A program made the translations under genes and the position numbers. Below the pieces are notes generated by a model. The model was not told where the DNA came from and ran no database searches. It saw nothing but the letters and a program-made list of their open reading frames with translations. A stretch of DNA of 64,000 bases from Nesterenkonia alkaliphila (GTDB taxonomy: Bacteria; Actinomycetota; Actinomycetes; Actinomycetales; Micrococcaceae). Shown here one piece after another: positions 14,497 through 23,102 of the stretch (positions are counted from its first letter, which is position 1; the number at the start of each line of letters is the position of its first letter). The stretch is from the NCBI RefSeq assembly GCF_009758175.1, contig NZ_WRPM01000068.1:32311-96310 (forward strand), given 5' to 3'.

Positions 14497-16983
14497 ATGA
14501 AGAGAACGACGACGCCCCCAGAGCTCTCTGCCCCCACCGCCGGTGGGACTGCCGGCGCGGCCACGGCCGGAGTCCGGGTCCGCGCCCAGTGCTTCAGCTA
14601 CCAGCACGCTGACCGCGAGCGCCCGGCCCTGGCTGGACTGGACCTGGAGCTGGCCCCCGGCGAGAAGGTGCTGCTGGCCGGCGCCTCAGGGGCGGGGAAG
14701 TCCACACTGCTGCACGCCCTGGCCGGGGTGCTGCACCACGATGACGCCGCCTCAAGCGGCAGCCTGCTGCTGGACGGCCGCCACCCTGCCGAGGCCCGGG
14801 GCCGGGCCGGGCTGATGCAGCAGGACCCAGAGTCCCAGGTTGTGCTGGCCCGGATCGGCGATGATGTGGCCTTCTCGTGCGAAAACCTCGCCGTACCCGC
14901 CGAGGAGATCCCGCAGCGGGTGAAGGCCGCCCTGACAGCCGTGGGGCTGGATCATCTGCCGCTGGATCATCCCAGCTCCCAGCTCTCCGGCGGTCAGAAG
15001 CAGCGGCTGGCCCTGGCCGGGATCCTTGCGATGCGGCCGGGTCTGCTGCTGCTCGATGAGCCCACGGCCAATCTGGACCCGGAGGGCACCCTGCAGGTCC
15101 GCGATGCGGTGGTCGCCGCCGCAGCGGAGACCGGAGCCACCCTGGTGGTGGTCGAACACCGGCTGGAGACCTGGGTGGAGCATATGGACACCCTACTGGT
15201 GCTGGAGCCCGGCGGTGGTCTCCGGCATCGGGTTCCGGCCTGGGCTGTCAATGACGACGCCGCCCTCCGCCAGGAACTTGTTGAGGCCGGGCTGTGGGTG
15301 CCCCGCCAACGCCCGCCTGGATCATCGAGTGGTCAATTCCCCCCGCTATCGGCACCTGGACGCACCTCTCAGGCGGGGAAGATTGACCACTCAACATCGG
15401 TGAGCCTCACTGCGACGCGCTCAGGGGGCCAGTCTTCGGCCGCTCTGCTGACCGGCAGCGGCCTGGCAGTGCACCGGAAGCCGCCGCGGAGATCCTGGCG
15501 CAGCGGCGAGCCTGCCCAACCGACACTTTCCGGGGTGAATATCAGCCTCTCCCCGGGCAGCGCTCTGGGCATCACCGGGCGCAACGGTGCCGGGAAGTCC
15601 ACGCTGATGCTGACTCTGGCCGGCCTGCTGGCTCCGCATGGTGGAACGCTGACCGCCGGGCGCGGGCTCAAAGGTGAGCATGGGGCCGAGCTGCCGGATT
15701 CTCCCTTCGAATGGCGCTCAGCAGATCTGACCTCTCGGATCGGCACCGTATTTCAGGAGCCGGAGCACCAGTTCGTGCGGAACACCGTGGCCGATGAGCT
15801 GCGGCTCTCCGCTGAACAGGCCCGGGTGCCCGGCACCCGGCAGCCGCTGTTCTCCGAGCAGGAGGTGGCGCAGCGGGTGGCCAAGCTGCTGGAGCGGCTG
15901 CGGCTGACCCATCTGGCTCAGGCCAATCCGTTCACCCTCTCCGGAGGTGAGAAGCGCCGCCTCTCCGTGGGCACAGCCCTGGCCGCCGGCCCTGAGGTGC
16001 TCATGCTCGATGAGCCGACCTTCGGCCAGGACGCACACACCTTCAGCGAGCTGATCAGCCTGCTGCGTGAGCATCTGGATTCCGGGGGAACAGTTCTGGC
16101 TGTCACCCATGATGCAGACTTCCTGGAAGCACTGGGTGCCGAGCGCTATGACCTCTCAGCTGAGACCTCCGCCCCGCCCGGCACCCAGCAGCCAGAGCAG
16201 AAGCACCCCACCAGCACTCCGCTGCTCTCGGCGGTGCGGGACACCTCCTGGCTGGGCCGGCGAGGTCCGCTGGCCAAACTGCTGGCCCTGCTGTTCATCA
16301 CCTTCGCACTGATCGCCACCATCGATCCGGTCTCAGCAGCTGTGGTGGCCGTGGCCTGCTTCGCCCTGCTGCCAGTGGCGAACATCCGGTTGGTGACGTT
16401 CCTGAGACGGATCTGGATATTCGCGGCAGCCGCTCTGATGGCCGTCTGGGGCGCTGCGATCGCTGCCGAAGAGTCCGGACGGGTGCTGCTGGACCTAGGC
16501 GTGACCACCATCTCCACCGGATCCCTGGAGCTGGGCCTGTCTCTGGGTGCCCGCGCCTTCGCGATCGTACTGCCCAGTGTGCTGATCTTCTCCACCACCG
16601 ACCCCACGGATCTGGCCGATTCCTTGGCTCAGCAGGTGAAGCTGCCGGCTCGGTTCGTGCTCGGTGCGCTGGCCGCGATGCGCCTGCTGGGGCTGATGGC
16701 CGAGCACTGGACCACCTTGGGCCATGCCCGGCGGGCCCGCGGGCTGGGCAGCCGGTTCCTCTCCCAGGCCTTCGGACTGCTGGTCCAGGCCATCCGGATG
16801 GCCACCCGGCTGGCGGTCACCATGGAGTCCCGGGGCTTCGGTGCCGGGCCGCGCACCTGGGCCAGGCGTGCCAGCTTCACTCGCGCTGACTGGCTCGTAG
16901 CCTTAGCCGGGTTCCTCATCGCGGCCACGGCAACTGCTGCAGCCCTTGCCGCCGGCACCTGGAACCTTGTCTGGCAGAGCTGA
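14497..16983 (+). CDS. ECF transporter energizing module: two ATPases fused to the T component
   Basis: An 828-residue fusion. ATPase 1 has Walker A GASGAGKST (62-70), signature LSGGQKQR (near 164) and Walker B LLLLDEP (near 185). ATPase 2 has GRNGAGKST (near 361), LSGGEKRR (near 482) and LMLDEPT (near 502). From about 577 the CbiQ/YkoC-type transmembrane domain follows, with hydrophobic segments and the coupling motif ARRARGLGSR. Thus YkoD and YkoC activities sit on one chain that would power uptake with YkoE. A 66-bp inverted-repeat region falls in the linker between the ATPases (residues about 277-299). The ATG is 11 nt after the ykoE stop with a weak ribosome site, suggesting translational coupling and riboswitch control of both. 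Confidence 0.88.
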   Translation: MKRTTTPPELSAPTAGGTAGAATAGVRVRAQCFSYQHADRERPALAGLDLELAPGEKVLLAGASGAGKSTLLHALAGVLHHDDAASSGSLLLDGRHPAEARGRAGLMQQDPESQVVLARIGDDVAFSCENLAVPAEEIPQRVKAALTAVGLDHLPLDHPSSQLSGGQKQRLALAGILAMRPGLLLLDEPTANLDPEGTLQVRDAVVAAAAETGATLVVVEHRLETWVEHMDTLLVLEPGGGLRHRVPAWAVNDDAALRQELVEAGLWVPRQRPPGSSSGQFPPLSAPGRTSQAGKIDHSTSVSLTATRSGGQSSAALLTGSGLAVHRKPPRRSWRSGEPAQPTLSGVNISLSPGSALGITGRNGAGKSTLMLTLAGLLAPHGGTLTAGRGLKGEHGAELPDSPFEWRSADLTSRIGTVFQEPEHQFVRNTVADELRLSAEQARVPGTRQPLFSEQEVAQRVAKLLERLRLTHLAQANPFTLSGGEKRRLSVGTALAAGPEVLMLDEPTFGQDAHTFSELISLLREHLDSGGTVLAVTHDADFLEALGAERYDLSAETSAPPGTQQPEQKHPTSTPLLSAVRDTSWLGRRGPLAKLLALLFITFALIATIDPVSAAVVAVACFALLPVANIRLVTFLRRIWIFAAAALMAVWGAAIAAEESGRVLLDLGVTTISTGSLELGLSLGARAFAIVLPSVLIFSTTDPTDLADSLAQQVKLPARFVLGALAAMRLLGLMAEHWTTLGHARRARGLGSRFLSQAFGLLVQAIRMATRLAVTMESRGFGAGPRTWARRASFTRADWLVALAGFLIAATATAAALAAGTWNLVWQS
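15327..15392. repeat. inverted repeat inside the inter-ATPase linker
   Basis: Arms at 15327-15346 and 15373-15392 are inverted copies, matching at 17 of 20 positions. The outer 11 bases (GAGTGGTCAAT / ATTGACCACTC) are exact, and a 26-bp centre separates them. It lies wholly in frame in the non-conserved linker between the two ATPase domains. The shape and location suggest a small palindromic insertion tolerated at a permissive site. Confidence 0.6.
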
Positions 16984-17000
16984 GGTTCCGCCCCACCGCC

Positions 17001-17819
17001 TCAGAGCCCGAGATCAGTCCGGGCGTTGGCGAGGACCGGGAGAGCCTGGCGTGCCTGGTCCACCGTCGCCATATCAATATCTGCGATAAGCAGTTCCGGG
17101 GCCTCTCCAGCTTCGGCCAAGATCTCCCCAGTTGGGGAGACGATGAGCGAATGGCCCACGCCTGTGGGGGCTTTTTCCGGTGCCTGCACACCTGCGGCCT
17201 CCGGCAGTCCCTGCCCGCAGGCCACCACGTACTGGGTGGAGTCCAAGGCCCGGGCCGTCGCCAGGGTCCGCCACTGCTCCACCTTCCGGGGTCCGGTCTG
17301 CCAGGACGCCGGCACCAGGCTCAGGTGCGCGCCGTCGTTGGCATATGCCTGGAAGAGCTGCGGGAACCTGATGTCATAACAGGTGGCCAGACCGATCCGC
17401 ACGCCCCGGGTATCGAAGCTCACCCTACGCTCCCCCGGCTCCACCGTCCGCGACTCCTGGAAGCCGAAGGCGTCATAGAGGTGGAGCTTGTCGTAGCTGA
17501 CATACACCGAGGGACCTGTGGCAAGCAGGGTATTGCGCACCCTTGGCCGGCCACCCGGCTCGGCGGGCTCCCCCGGCGTGAACATTCCGAGCACCACCAC
17601 AATGCCGTGCCGCTGGGCGATCAGATGTACCTCTTCGGCCCATTCCCAGGCGGTTTCTGCCACCGGCCCCAGCGGGTAGCCGAAGGCCCGCTGGGTCGCC
17701 TCCGGGAAGACCACAAGGTCAGCCCCGGCCTGTGCCGCCTGGGCAGTCCATTCCCGCACCAGGCTGAGGTTCTGCTGGGGATCCTCCCCCGTGACAATCT
17801 GAGCGGCAGCGATACGCAT
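17001..17819 (-). CDS. carbon-nitrogen hydrolase (nitrilase superfamily, Nit-like amidase)
   Basis: A 272-residue cytoplasmic amidase-type hydrolase. The catalytic triad is visible: Glu40 in VVFPEAT, Lys111 in SYDKLHLYDAF and Cys147 in GLATCYDIRFP. The KLHLYDAFGFQES and CYDIRFPQLF contexts resemble the Nit1/Nit2 branch (omega-amidase, deaminated-glutathione amidase), so metabolite repair is plausible; the exact substrate is not determinable. Length is normal for the superfamily. TAGAGT lies 6 nt before the ATG and no Shine-Dalgarno is present. It converges with the ECF fusion gene (17 bp) and diverges from the DUF4235 gene. Confidence 0.88.
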   Translation of the reverse strand: MRIAAAQIVTGEDPQQNLSLVREWTAQAAQAGADLVVFPEATQRAFGYPLGPVAETAWEWAEEVHLIAQRHGIVVVLGMFTPGEPAEPGGRPRVRNTLLATGPSVYVSYDKLHLYDAFGFQESRTVEPGERRVSFDTRGVRIGLATCYDIRFPQLFQAYANDGAHLSLVPASWQTGPRKVEQWRTLATARALDSTQYVVACGQGLPEAAGVQAPEKAPTGVGHSLIVSPTGEILAEAGEAPELLIADIDMATVDQARQALPVLANARTDLGL

Positions 17820-17825
17820 AATCCA

Positions 17826-17831
17826 ACTCTA
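17826..17831 (-). promoter_or_regulatory. -10 box of a probable leaderless transcript (nitrilase family)
   Basis: TAGAGT on the minus strand ends 6 nt before the ATG at 17819; the six bases between hold no Shine-Dalgarno. Confidence 0.4.
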
Positions 17832-17895
17832 GGTGGCTTCCGGCACTCTCGGATAGTCTGAGGACAGCACGCGTCGATTATGAAGGAGTTGCCCT

Positions 17896-18168
17896 GTGGA
17901 CAAGCTGATCGAAAAGGGAATGACCGTAGCGATCTCTCTGGGGGCCGGTTTTGTAGCCTCTAAGGTCTTTGACTTCACCTGGGAGCAGATCACCGGTGAG
18001 GAGCCGCCCAAGAACGACGAGGTGGACGCCGTGGACATCAAACGCGCCTTGGTGTTCGGAATCACCTCAGCTGCGGTGAGCGCAGCTGTTCAGGTGCTCT
18101 CCCAGCGCGGAGCCAAGGCCGGCATGCGCAAGGTCAGGAGCTCCTACGGCAAGAAGTCCGAGGTGTGA
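17896..18168 (+). CDS. DUF4235 small membrane protein
   Basis: A 90-residue protein of the actinobacterial DUF4235 family, function unknown. A hydrophobic N-terminal segment (MTVAISLGAGFVASKVF) is followed by an acidic loop (GEEPPKNDEVDAVD), a second hydrophobic segment (ALVFGITSAAVSAAVQVL) and a basic Lys/Arg tail, so two membrane passes are likely. The start is GTG with AAGGAG 7 nt upstream. The end converges with a tiny membrane-protein gene 4 bp away. Confidence 0.85.
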   Translation: MDKLIEKGMTVAISLGAGFVASKVFDFTWEQITGEEPPKNDEVDAVDIKRALVFGITSAAVSAAVQVLSQRGAKAGMRKVRSSYGKKSEV

Positions 18169-18172
18169 GCAG

Positions 18173-18343
18173 CTACACTGCTTTTTTGCCGTCGCGGCCC
18201 AGCAGATAGGCGAGGCTGATCCCGGAGAGCACCGCGCCGCCGAAGGCGAATGCAGAGGAGACTACGGGGTCGCCGGTCAGCGCGATGATGCCGGCCACAG
18301 CCGCCAGAAGTGTGATGGCGCCGAACGAGATCTTCAGAATCAT
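18173..18343 (-). CDS. 56-residue small membrane protein
   Basis: Reading the minus strand gives ATG at 18343 and TAG at 18175-18173: 56 residues with two hydrophobic stretches (FGAITLLAAVAGIIALTG and SSAFAFGGAVLSGISLAYLL) separated by a short DPV turn, ending in RDGKKAV. This is a typical two-helix hairpin protein. AAGG lies 7 nt before the ATG. TAAGGT also ends 6 nt before it, so the message could be leaderless. Third positions are GC-rich, supporting real coding. No family recognised; DUF4235 is its convergent neighbour. Confidence 0.65.
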   Translation of the reverse strand: MILKISFGAITLLAAVAGIIALTGDPVVSSAFAFGGAVLSGISLAYLLGRDGKKAV

Positions 18344-18387
18344 GCCTCTACCTTATCCATCCTCCCTGCTGCACGCACGCATAAGGG

Positions 18388-19227
18388 CTAGGGAATCGGG
18401 ACAGGTTCTATACCGAGGGGTTCGAGATCGGCCGCTCCGCCATCTGGAGCAGTGAGCACCCAGATGCCGTCACGGTGCCGGCAGACGCTGTGTTCCCATT
18501 GACTGGAGCGGGCGCCGTCGGTGGTGACCACCGTCCACTCATCCTCCAGCAGGTCGGTCTCGATGCTGCCCCGGACCAGCATAGGCTCGATGGCCAGGGC
18601 CATTCCGGGCTTGATCTTGGCACCCTTCATTCCGGTGCTGTAGTTGAAGACGTCCGGGGCCATATGCATGGCTGAGCCGATGCCGTGGCCCACGTACTCC
18701 TCCAGGATCCCCAGCGGGGCACCGGGCTGGGACTTCACATAGTCCTCCACCGCCTCACCGATCTCGCCGACGTGCTTGGCGGTGGCAAATGCGGCGATCC
18801 CCCGCCAGAGGGCTGCCCGGGTGATCACTGAGAGCCGTTCGTCCTCCGGATCAGCGGTGCCCTGCTCGCTGCTGCCGAGGATAACGGTGCGTGCCGAGTC
18901 GGAGTGCCAGCCGTCTATGATGCAGCCGCCGTCGATCTTCAGCACATCACCCTGCTGAAGGACCCGCTCGCCGGGGATCCCGTGCACCACTTCCTCATTG
19001 ACCGAGGCGCAGATGTACCCGGGGAAGCCGTGGTAGTTCAGGAAGTTGGGCTTGGCGCCACGGGCGGTGATGTACTCAGCGAAGACCTCGTTCAGCTCCC
19101 CGGTGGTGACTCCGGGGGCTGCAGCGTCCACCGCGGCGTCCAGTGCACCGGACAAGATGCTCCCAGCGGTGTCCATGGACCTCAGCTGGTCATCTGACTT
19201 CAGTTCGATGCGCCCTCTGGAAAGCAC
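18388..19227 (-). CDS. map: methionine aminopeptidase, type I
   Basis: A 279-residue metallopeptidase that removes the initiator Met from nascent proteins. The metal ligands can be followed: the Asp residues of KIDGGCIIDGWHSDSART, His in YVGHGIGSAMH, Glu in MALAIEPML and Glu in QWEHSV. The substrate His is in NYHGFPGYICASVNEEVVHG. GTG start, four bases after the adk stop, with a weak ribosome site. Secretion channel, nucleotide kinase and Map in series is the common secY-adk-map order. The usual next genes, infA-rpmJ-rpsM-rpsK-rpoA-rplQ, do not follow here. Confidence 0.95.
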   Translation of the reverse strand: MLSRGRIELKSDDQLRSMDTAGSILSGALDAAVDAAAPGVTTGELNEVFAEYITARGAKPNFLNYHGFPGYICASVNEEVVHGIPGERVLQQGDVLKIDGGCIIDGWHSDSARTVILGSSEQGTADPEDERLSVITRAALWRGIAAFATAKHVGEIGEAVEDYVKSQPGAPLGILEEYVGHGIGSAMHMAPDVFNYSTGMKGAKIKPGMALAIEPMLVRGSIETDLLEDEWTVVTTDGARSSQWEHSVCRHRDGIWVLTAPDGGAADLEPLGIEPVPIP

Positions 19228-19231
19228 TGGT

Positions 19232-19801
19232 TCAGGCCTGGATGGCGCTCATGATGCGGGCGTTGACTTCCTCCACGGAGCCCAGACCATCCACCTGCTT
19301 GACCAGGCCACGAGTCTTGTACTCATCGATCATGGGACGGGTCTCTGACTCGAAGAGCTCGAGGCGGCGGCGGATGACGTTCTCGTCGGCGTCGTCTTCC
19401 CGGCCTTCGATCTCAGCGCGCTTCTTCAGCCGCTGAGTCAGCTCCTCAGTATCCGCGGTCAGTTCCAGGACCAGGTCCAGGTCCACACCGAGCCGGGAGA
19501 GCATCTCATCCAGGGTGGCAGCCTGGGTGCGGTTGCGGGGGTAGCCGTCGAGCAGGAAGCCGTCAGCGGCGTCGTCCCAGCTGAGCCGGTCCTCCACCAG
19601 GCGGTTGGTCAGCGAATCAGGGACCAGGTCTCCGGCGTCCACGTACTTCTTGGCTTCTTTGCCCAGTTCGGTCTCGCCTTTGATGTTGGCCCGGAAGATA
19701 TCGCCGGTGGCGATCGCGGTGATGCCGAGGTTCTCGGAGATCATCTTGGCCTGGGTTCCCTTGCCGGAGCCTTGCGGTCCGACGATCAGCATACGCGTCA
19801 T
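19232..19801 (-). CDS. adk: adenylate kinase
   Basis: A 189-residue kinase that interconverts ATP + AMP and 2 ADP. The P-loop is GPQGSGKGTQ (residues 7-16). AMP-site elements include ATGDIFR and the LLDGYPRNRTQA segment. The lid region is short, lacking zinc-binding cysteines, as in other actinobacteria. The ATG overlaps the secY stop in an ATGA arrangement, so the two are translationally coupled. Confidence 0.95.
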   Translation of the reverse strand: MTRMLIVGPQGSGKGTQAKMISENLGITAIATGDIFRANIKGETELGKEAKKYVDAGDLVPDSLTNRLVEDRLSWDDAADGFLLDGYPRNRTQAATLDEMLSRLGVDLDLVLELTADTEELTQRLKKRAEIEGREDDADENVIRRRLELFESETRPMIDEYKTRGLVKQVDGLGSVEEVNARIMSAIQA

Positions 19802-21105
19802 CGCAGCAGCCCTTCGTAGTTGTGTTGTTCCATCTGTGCGCTGATCTGCTTCACCGTGGTGAGACCAACGCCGACCATAATGAGGATCGAGGTTCCGCCG
19901 AACGGGAAGTTCTGGTCCGCCCCGATGAGCACAAAGGCGATCAGCGGGATCATGGCTACGAAGCCCAGATAGATGGCACCAGGGAAGGTGATTCGGCTGA
20001 TCACATAGGCCAGGTAGCTCTCAGTGGGCCTACCGGCGCGGATACCCGGGATAAACCCACCGTATTTGCGCATGTTCTCGGCGACTTCATTGGGGTTGAA
20101 GGTGATCGAGACGTAGAAATAGGTGAACCCGACGGTCATCAGGAAGAAGGTGGCCATGTAGACCGGGTGGGCGCCGTCGAAGTACTGGTTGAGGAAGACG
20201 AAGATGCCGGAGGGCTCCTGGCCCGGGGCCGGCTGGTTGAACTGCATGGCCACTGAGGGCAGCATCAGCACCGAGGAGGAGAAGATCACCGGGATCACAC
20301 CGGCCATGTTGACCTTGATCGGGATGTAGGTGCTGGTTCCGCCGACAGTACGGCGGCCGATCTGCTTCTTGGCGTACTGGACCGGAACGCGGCGCTGGGA
20401 CTGCTCCACGAACACGATCGCAGCCACCAGGCACAGTCCGATCGCGCAGACGGCTGCGAAGACCCGCCAGTCCTGCTCCACCCAGATCTGGCGCATGGAG
20501 CCGGGGAAGCCGGCGGCGATGGCCACGAAGATCAGGATGGACATGCCGTTGCCGACGCCGCGCTCGGTGATCTGCTCGCCCAGCCACATGATCATGGCCA
20601 CGCCGGTGACCATCACCAGGATCATCAGCAGAATCACGGCCAGGGAGTCATCAGGGATGATCTCTCCTGCCTCACAGCCCAGCAGCGCGCCGGAGCGGGC
20701 CATGGTGACCAGTACCGTGGCGTTCAGCGTGGCCAGGGCCAGGGTGAGGTAGCGGGTGTACTGAGTGAGCTTGGCCTGGCCCTGTGCGCCCTCGCGCTGG
20801 AGAGCCTCGAAGCGCGGAATGACTACGCGCAGCAGCTGCACGATAATGGCTGCGGTGATGTAGGGCATGATGCCCAGGGCAAAGACTGATACCTGCAGCA
20901 TCGCTCCGCCGGAGAACATGTTCACGAAGGCGTAGAGCCCGCCCTCCGTGTTGCCCAGTTCCAGGCAGCGCTGCACACCGTTATAGTCCACCCCCGGTGC
21001 AGGGATGAATGCGCCGATCCGGTAGATCGTGATGATCCCTAGTGTGAACAGGATCTTCGCGCGCAGATCAGGTGATGCGAACACCCTGGCTATTGCGCTG
21101 AACAA
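19798..21105 (-). CDS. secY: protein translocase channel subunit SecY
   Basis: A 435-residue, ten-helix membrane protein forming the Sec pore. Family landmarks are the N-terminal LRAKILFTLGIITIYRIGAF, the conserved loop with GGTSTYIPIKVN, and ENMRKYGGFIPGIRAGRPT in the cytosolic loop that contacts SecA and ribosomes. The start codon is TTG at 21105, preceded by AGGAGGA; the next residues (FSAIARVF) match where family members begin. A strong hairpin and about 150 bp separate it from rplO, so secY-adk-map probably has its own promoter in 21106-21198. Confidence 0.95.
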   Translation of the reverse strand: MFSAIARVFASPDLRAKILFTLGIITIYRIGAFIPAPGVDYNGVQRCLELGNTEGGLYAFVNMFSGGAMLQVSVFALGIMPYITAAIIVQLLRVVIPRFEALQREGAQGQAKLTQYTRYLTLALATLNATVLVTMARSGALLGCEAGEIIPDDSLAVILLMILVMVTGVAMIMWLGEQITERGVGNGMSILIFVAIAAGFPGSMRQIWVEQDWRVFAAVCAIGLCLVAAIVFVEQSQRRVPVQYAKKQIGRRTVGGTSTYIPIKVNMAGVIPVIFSSSVLMLPSVAMQFNQPAPGQEPSGIFVFLNQYFDGAHPVYMATFFLMTVGFTYFYVSITFNPNEVAENMRKYGGFIPGIRAGRPTESYLAYVISRITFPGAIYLGFVAMIPLIAFVLIGADQNFPFGGTSILIMVGVGLTTVKQISAQMEQHNYEGLLR

Positions 21106-21198
21106 GCGTCCTCCTCTTTGGGCGCGGCGTGTCTACTGTGCCGACCACACAATCAGTCATCCTAACCCGCTTAAGGTGTGGGGGAAGAATTGAGACGG

Positions 21199-21243
21199 TA
21201 ACAGCTCAGCCCCCGCCTTGGACAAGCGAGGGCTGAGCTGTTA
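21199..21243 (-). terminator. hairpin after rplO (end of spc operon)
   Basis: TAACAGCTCAGCCC (21199-21212) and GGGCTGAGCTGTTA (21230-21243) form a perfect 14-bp stem with a 17-nt loop, 14 bp past the rplO stop on the minus strand. No long T-run follows, so it may act as partial terminator or RNA-stabilising end before secY. Confidence 0.65.
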
Positions 21244-21257
21244 TCTGGGGCTGGAGC

Positions 21258-21752
21258 TCACTCCGCGGCGGGAGCGGGCTTCAGGGGCAGCTTCTCCACG
21301 GAGCCGCCTACTGCTTTGATCTTCTCTTCGGCAGATGCGCTGAAGGCGTGGGCCTTCACATTGACTGCCACCGAGATCTCTCCGGAGCCGAGGACCTTGA
21401 CCGGCTTGCCCTTGCGGGCCACGCCTTTGGCGATCAGGTCGGCAGCGGTGACATCGCCGCCCTCCGGGAAGACCTCCCCCAGCTTGGTCAGGTTGACCGG
21501 GGAGTACTCCACACGGAAGGGGCTCTTGAATCCGCGCAGCTTCGGAAGGCGCATATGCAGCGGAAGCTGCCCGCCCTCGAAGCCTGGGCGCACCTGGTAA
21601 CGGGCCTTGGTGCCCTTGGTGCCGCGGCCGGCAGTCTTGCCCTTGGAACCCTCACCACGGCCCACGCGGGTCCGCTGCTTCTTGGAGCCCGGTGCCGGCT
21701 TGAGGTCATGCAGCTTCAGGACCGAAGATTCGGCGTCAGTGTTCTGTGCCAT
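21258..21752 (-). CDS. rplO: 50S ribosomal protein L15
   Basis: A 164-residue large-subunit protein. The Gly/Arg/Lys-rich N-terminal segment ([32 protein letters not shown]) is diagnostic, and [19 protein letters not shown] follows. I choose ATG at 21752, which overlaps the rpmD stop by one base (TGATG) with GAGGAGG 7 nt upstream; an in-frame GTG at 21755 is less well spaced. The C-terminus is slightly long and ends in Pro/Ala/Glu. Confidence 0.95.
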   Translation of the reverse strand: MAQNTDAESSVLKLHDLKPAPGSKKQRTRVGRGEGSKGKTAGRGTKGTKARYQVRPGFEGGQLPLHMRLPKLRGFKSPFRVEYSPVNLTKLGEVFPEGGDVTAADLIAKGVARKGKPVKVLGSGEISVAVNVKAHAFSASAEEKIKAVGGSVEKLPLKPAPAAE

Positions 21753-21982
21753 CACTTGGCCTCCTCTACGTTCACGAGATGCTTCACGGTGTTGAGCATC
21801 CCCACGGTGGCGGCGTCAGCCTCACGGACCACAGTGTGGCCGATCCGCTTCAGGCCCAGCGACCGGACAGTCTCCCGGTGGTTGGGCTTGGCGCCGATGG
21901 TGGATTTGATCTGCGTGATCTCCAGTTTGGTGTCACCCACCTGGAAGTTCTTTGCAGTGCTGTACTGGACGGTCTGCGCCAT
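21752..21982 (-). CDS. rpmD: 50S ribosomal protein L30
   Basis: A 76-residue L30. The motif [23 protein letters not shown] and [13 protein letters not shown] cover almost the full family. It is longer than the roughly 60-residue norm because of an N-terminal tail ([15 protein letters not shown]). Two adjacent ATGs exist (21985 and 21982). AGGCAGG is 6 nt from the second, which also gives the one-base TGATG overlap with rpsE seen at the next junction. Confidence 0.93.
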   Translation of the reverse strand: MAQTVQYSTAKNFQVGDTKLEITQIKSTIGAKPNHRETVRSLGLKRIGHTVVREADAATVGMLNTVKHLVNVEEAK

Positions 21983-22731
21983 CATGCACCTGCCTTTGCT
22001 GCGTTCTTCCTGGCCTCTTTATCAGCTGCCAGAGTTTTCAGCATCGGAGCCGGGGCCACCTCGTCGAGGCTCTTTCCGCGGCGTGCTGCCACGGACTCCG
22101 GCTCCTCAAGCTGCTTGAGGGCGTCGATGGTGCCGTGAACGATGTTGATGGCGTTCACCGAGCCCATGGACTTGGTCAGCACGTCATGGATGCCTGCGCA
22201 CTCCAGGACGGCGCGGACCGGACCGCCGGCGATCACACCGGTACCCGGAGAGGCGGGGCGCAGCAGCACAACGCCTGCTGCATCCTCACCCTTGACCAGG
22301 TGCGGGATGGTGGATCCGACGCGGGGCACGCGGAAGAAGTTCTTCTTGGCTTCCTCCACGCCCTTCTGGATAGCTGCCGGGACCTCTTTGGCCTTGCCGT
22401 AGCCCACGCCCACGGTGCCGTCGCCGTCGCCGACGACCACCAGTGCGGTGAAGCTGAAGCGGCGGCCACCCTTGACGACCTTGGAGACGCGGTTGATGGT
22501 CACTACGCGCTCAAGGAACTTGTCCTTATCCTCGTCGCGGCCACCGCGCCCACGGCCCTCACCGCGGCCTCGGCCGCGGCCACGGCCGGAGTCGCCGCGA
22601 CCACCGCGCTCACCGCGGCGGGAGTCGGTGTTCTGCTCACCGGAGGCCGGGCTCTGCTCGGCAGACTCAGCGGTGTTCTGGTTGGACTCAGTCACAGAGA
22701 GGTCCTTCTCATTGGTTGCGTTCTCACTCAC
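21982..22731 (-). CDS. rpsE: 30S ribosomal protein S5 with extended RG-rich N-terminus
   Basis: A 249-residue S5. The body is canonical from about residue 75: [23 protein letters not shown], then [17 protein letters not shown] and the translation-fidelity domain ending in RGKSLDEVA. The first 70 residues are unusual: an acidic, Ser/Asn-rich stretch, then about 35 residues of alternating Arg-Gly with Glu/Asp. Family members are commonly about 165-230 residues; the RG block should be unstructured and might contact rRNA. GTG start overlapping the rplR stop (GTGA). Confidence 0.95.
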   Translation of the reverse strand: MSENATNEKDLSVTESNQNTAESAEQSPASGEQNTDSRRGERGGRGDSGRGRGRGRGEGRGRGGRDEDKDKFLERVVTINRVSKVVKGGRRFSFTALVVVGDGDGTVGVGYGKAKEVPAAIQKGVEEAKKNFFRVPRVGSTIPHLVKGEDAAGVVLLRPASPGTGVIAGGPVRAVLECAGIHDVLTKSMGSVNAINIVHGTIDALKQLEEPESVAARRGKSLDEVAPAPMLKTLAADKEARKNAAKAGA

Positions 22732-23099
22732 AGCTTCAGACCACCTTCCCGGGCGCCGTCGGCGACGGCGGCCACGCGGCCGTGGTACTTATTTCCGCCG
22801 CGGTCGAAGACCACAGCCTCAATGCCGGCTGCCTTGGCGCGCTCGGCGATCAGCTCGCCGACCTTCTTGGCCTTGGCAGTCTTGTCACCGTCGAAGCTGC
22901 GCAGGTCAGCCTCCATGGTGGTGGCGGAGACCACGGTCGTGCCCTCGAGGTCATTGACGACCTGGGCGACCATATGACGGGAGGAGCGGTTGACCACCAG
23001 GCGCGGACGCTCAGCGGTGCCGTTGACCTTCTTGCGCAGGCGCAGGTGGCGCCGGCCGCGGGCAGCGGACTTTGACTTGCCCTTGATACCGATAGCCAT
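22728..23099 (-). CDS. rplR: 50S ribosomal protein L18
   Basis: A 123-residue 5S-rRNA-binding protein. [21 protein letters not shown] and [21 protein letters not shown] near the start, and [24 protein letters not shown] at the end, are standard L18 blocks. It begins 3 bp after the rplF stop and ends overlapping rpsE, in the usual spc order. Confidence 0.96.
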   Translation of the reverse strand: MAIGIKGKSKSAARGRRHLRLRKKVNGTAERPRLVVNRSSRHMVAQVVNDLEGTTVVSATTMEADLRSFDGDKTAKAKKVGELIAERAKAAGIEAVVFDRGGNKYHGRVAAVADGAREGGLKL

Positions 23100-23102
23100 G
23101 GA

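Noticed and set aside
22530..22630. GC-rich repetitive stretch in rpsE as a DNA repeat element
   Set aside because: It is explained by codons for alternating Arg and Gly; no palindromic unit or second DNA copy was seen.
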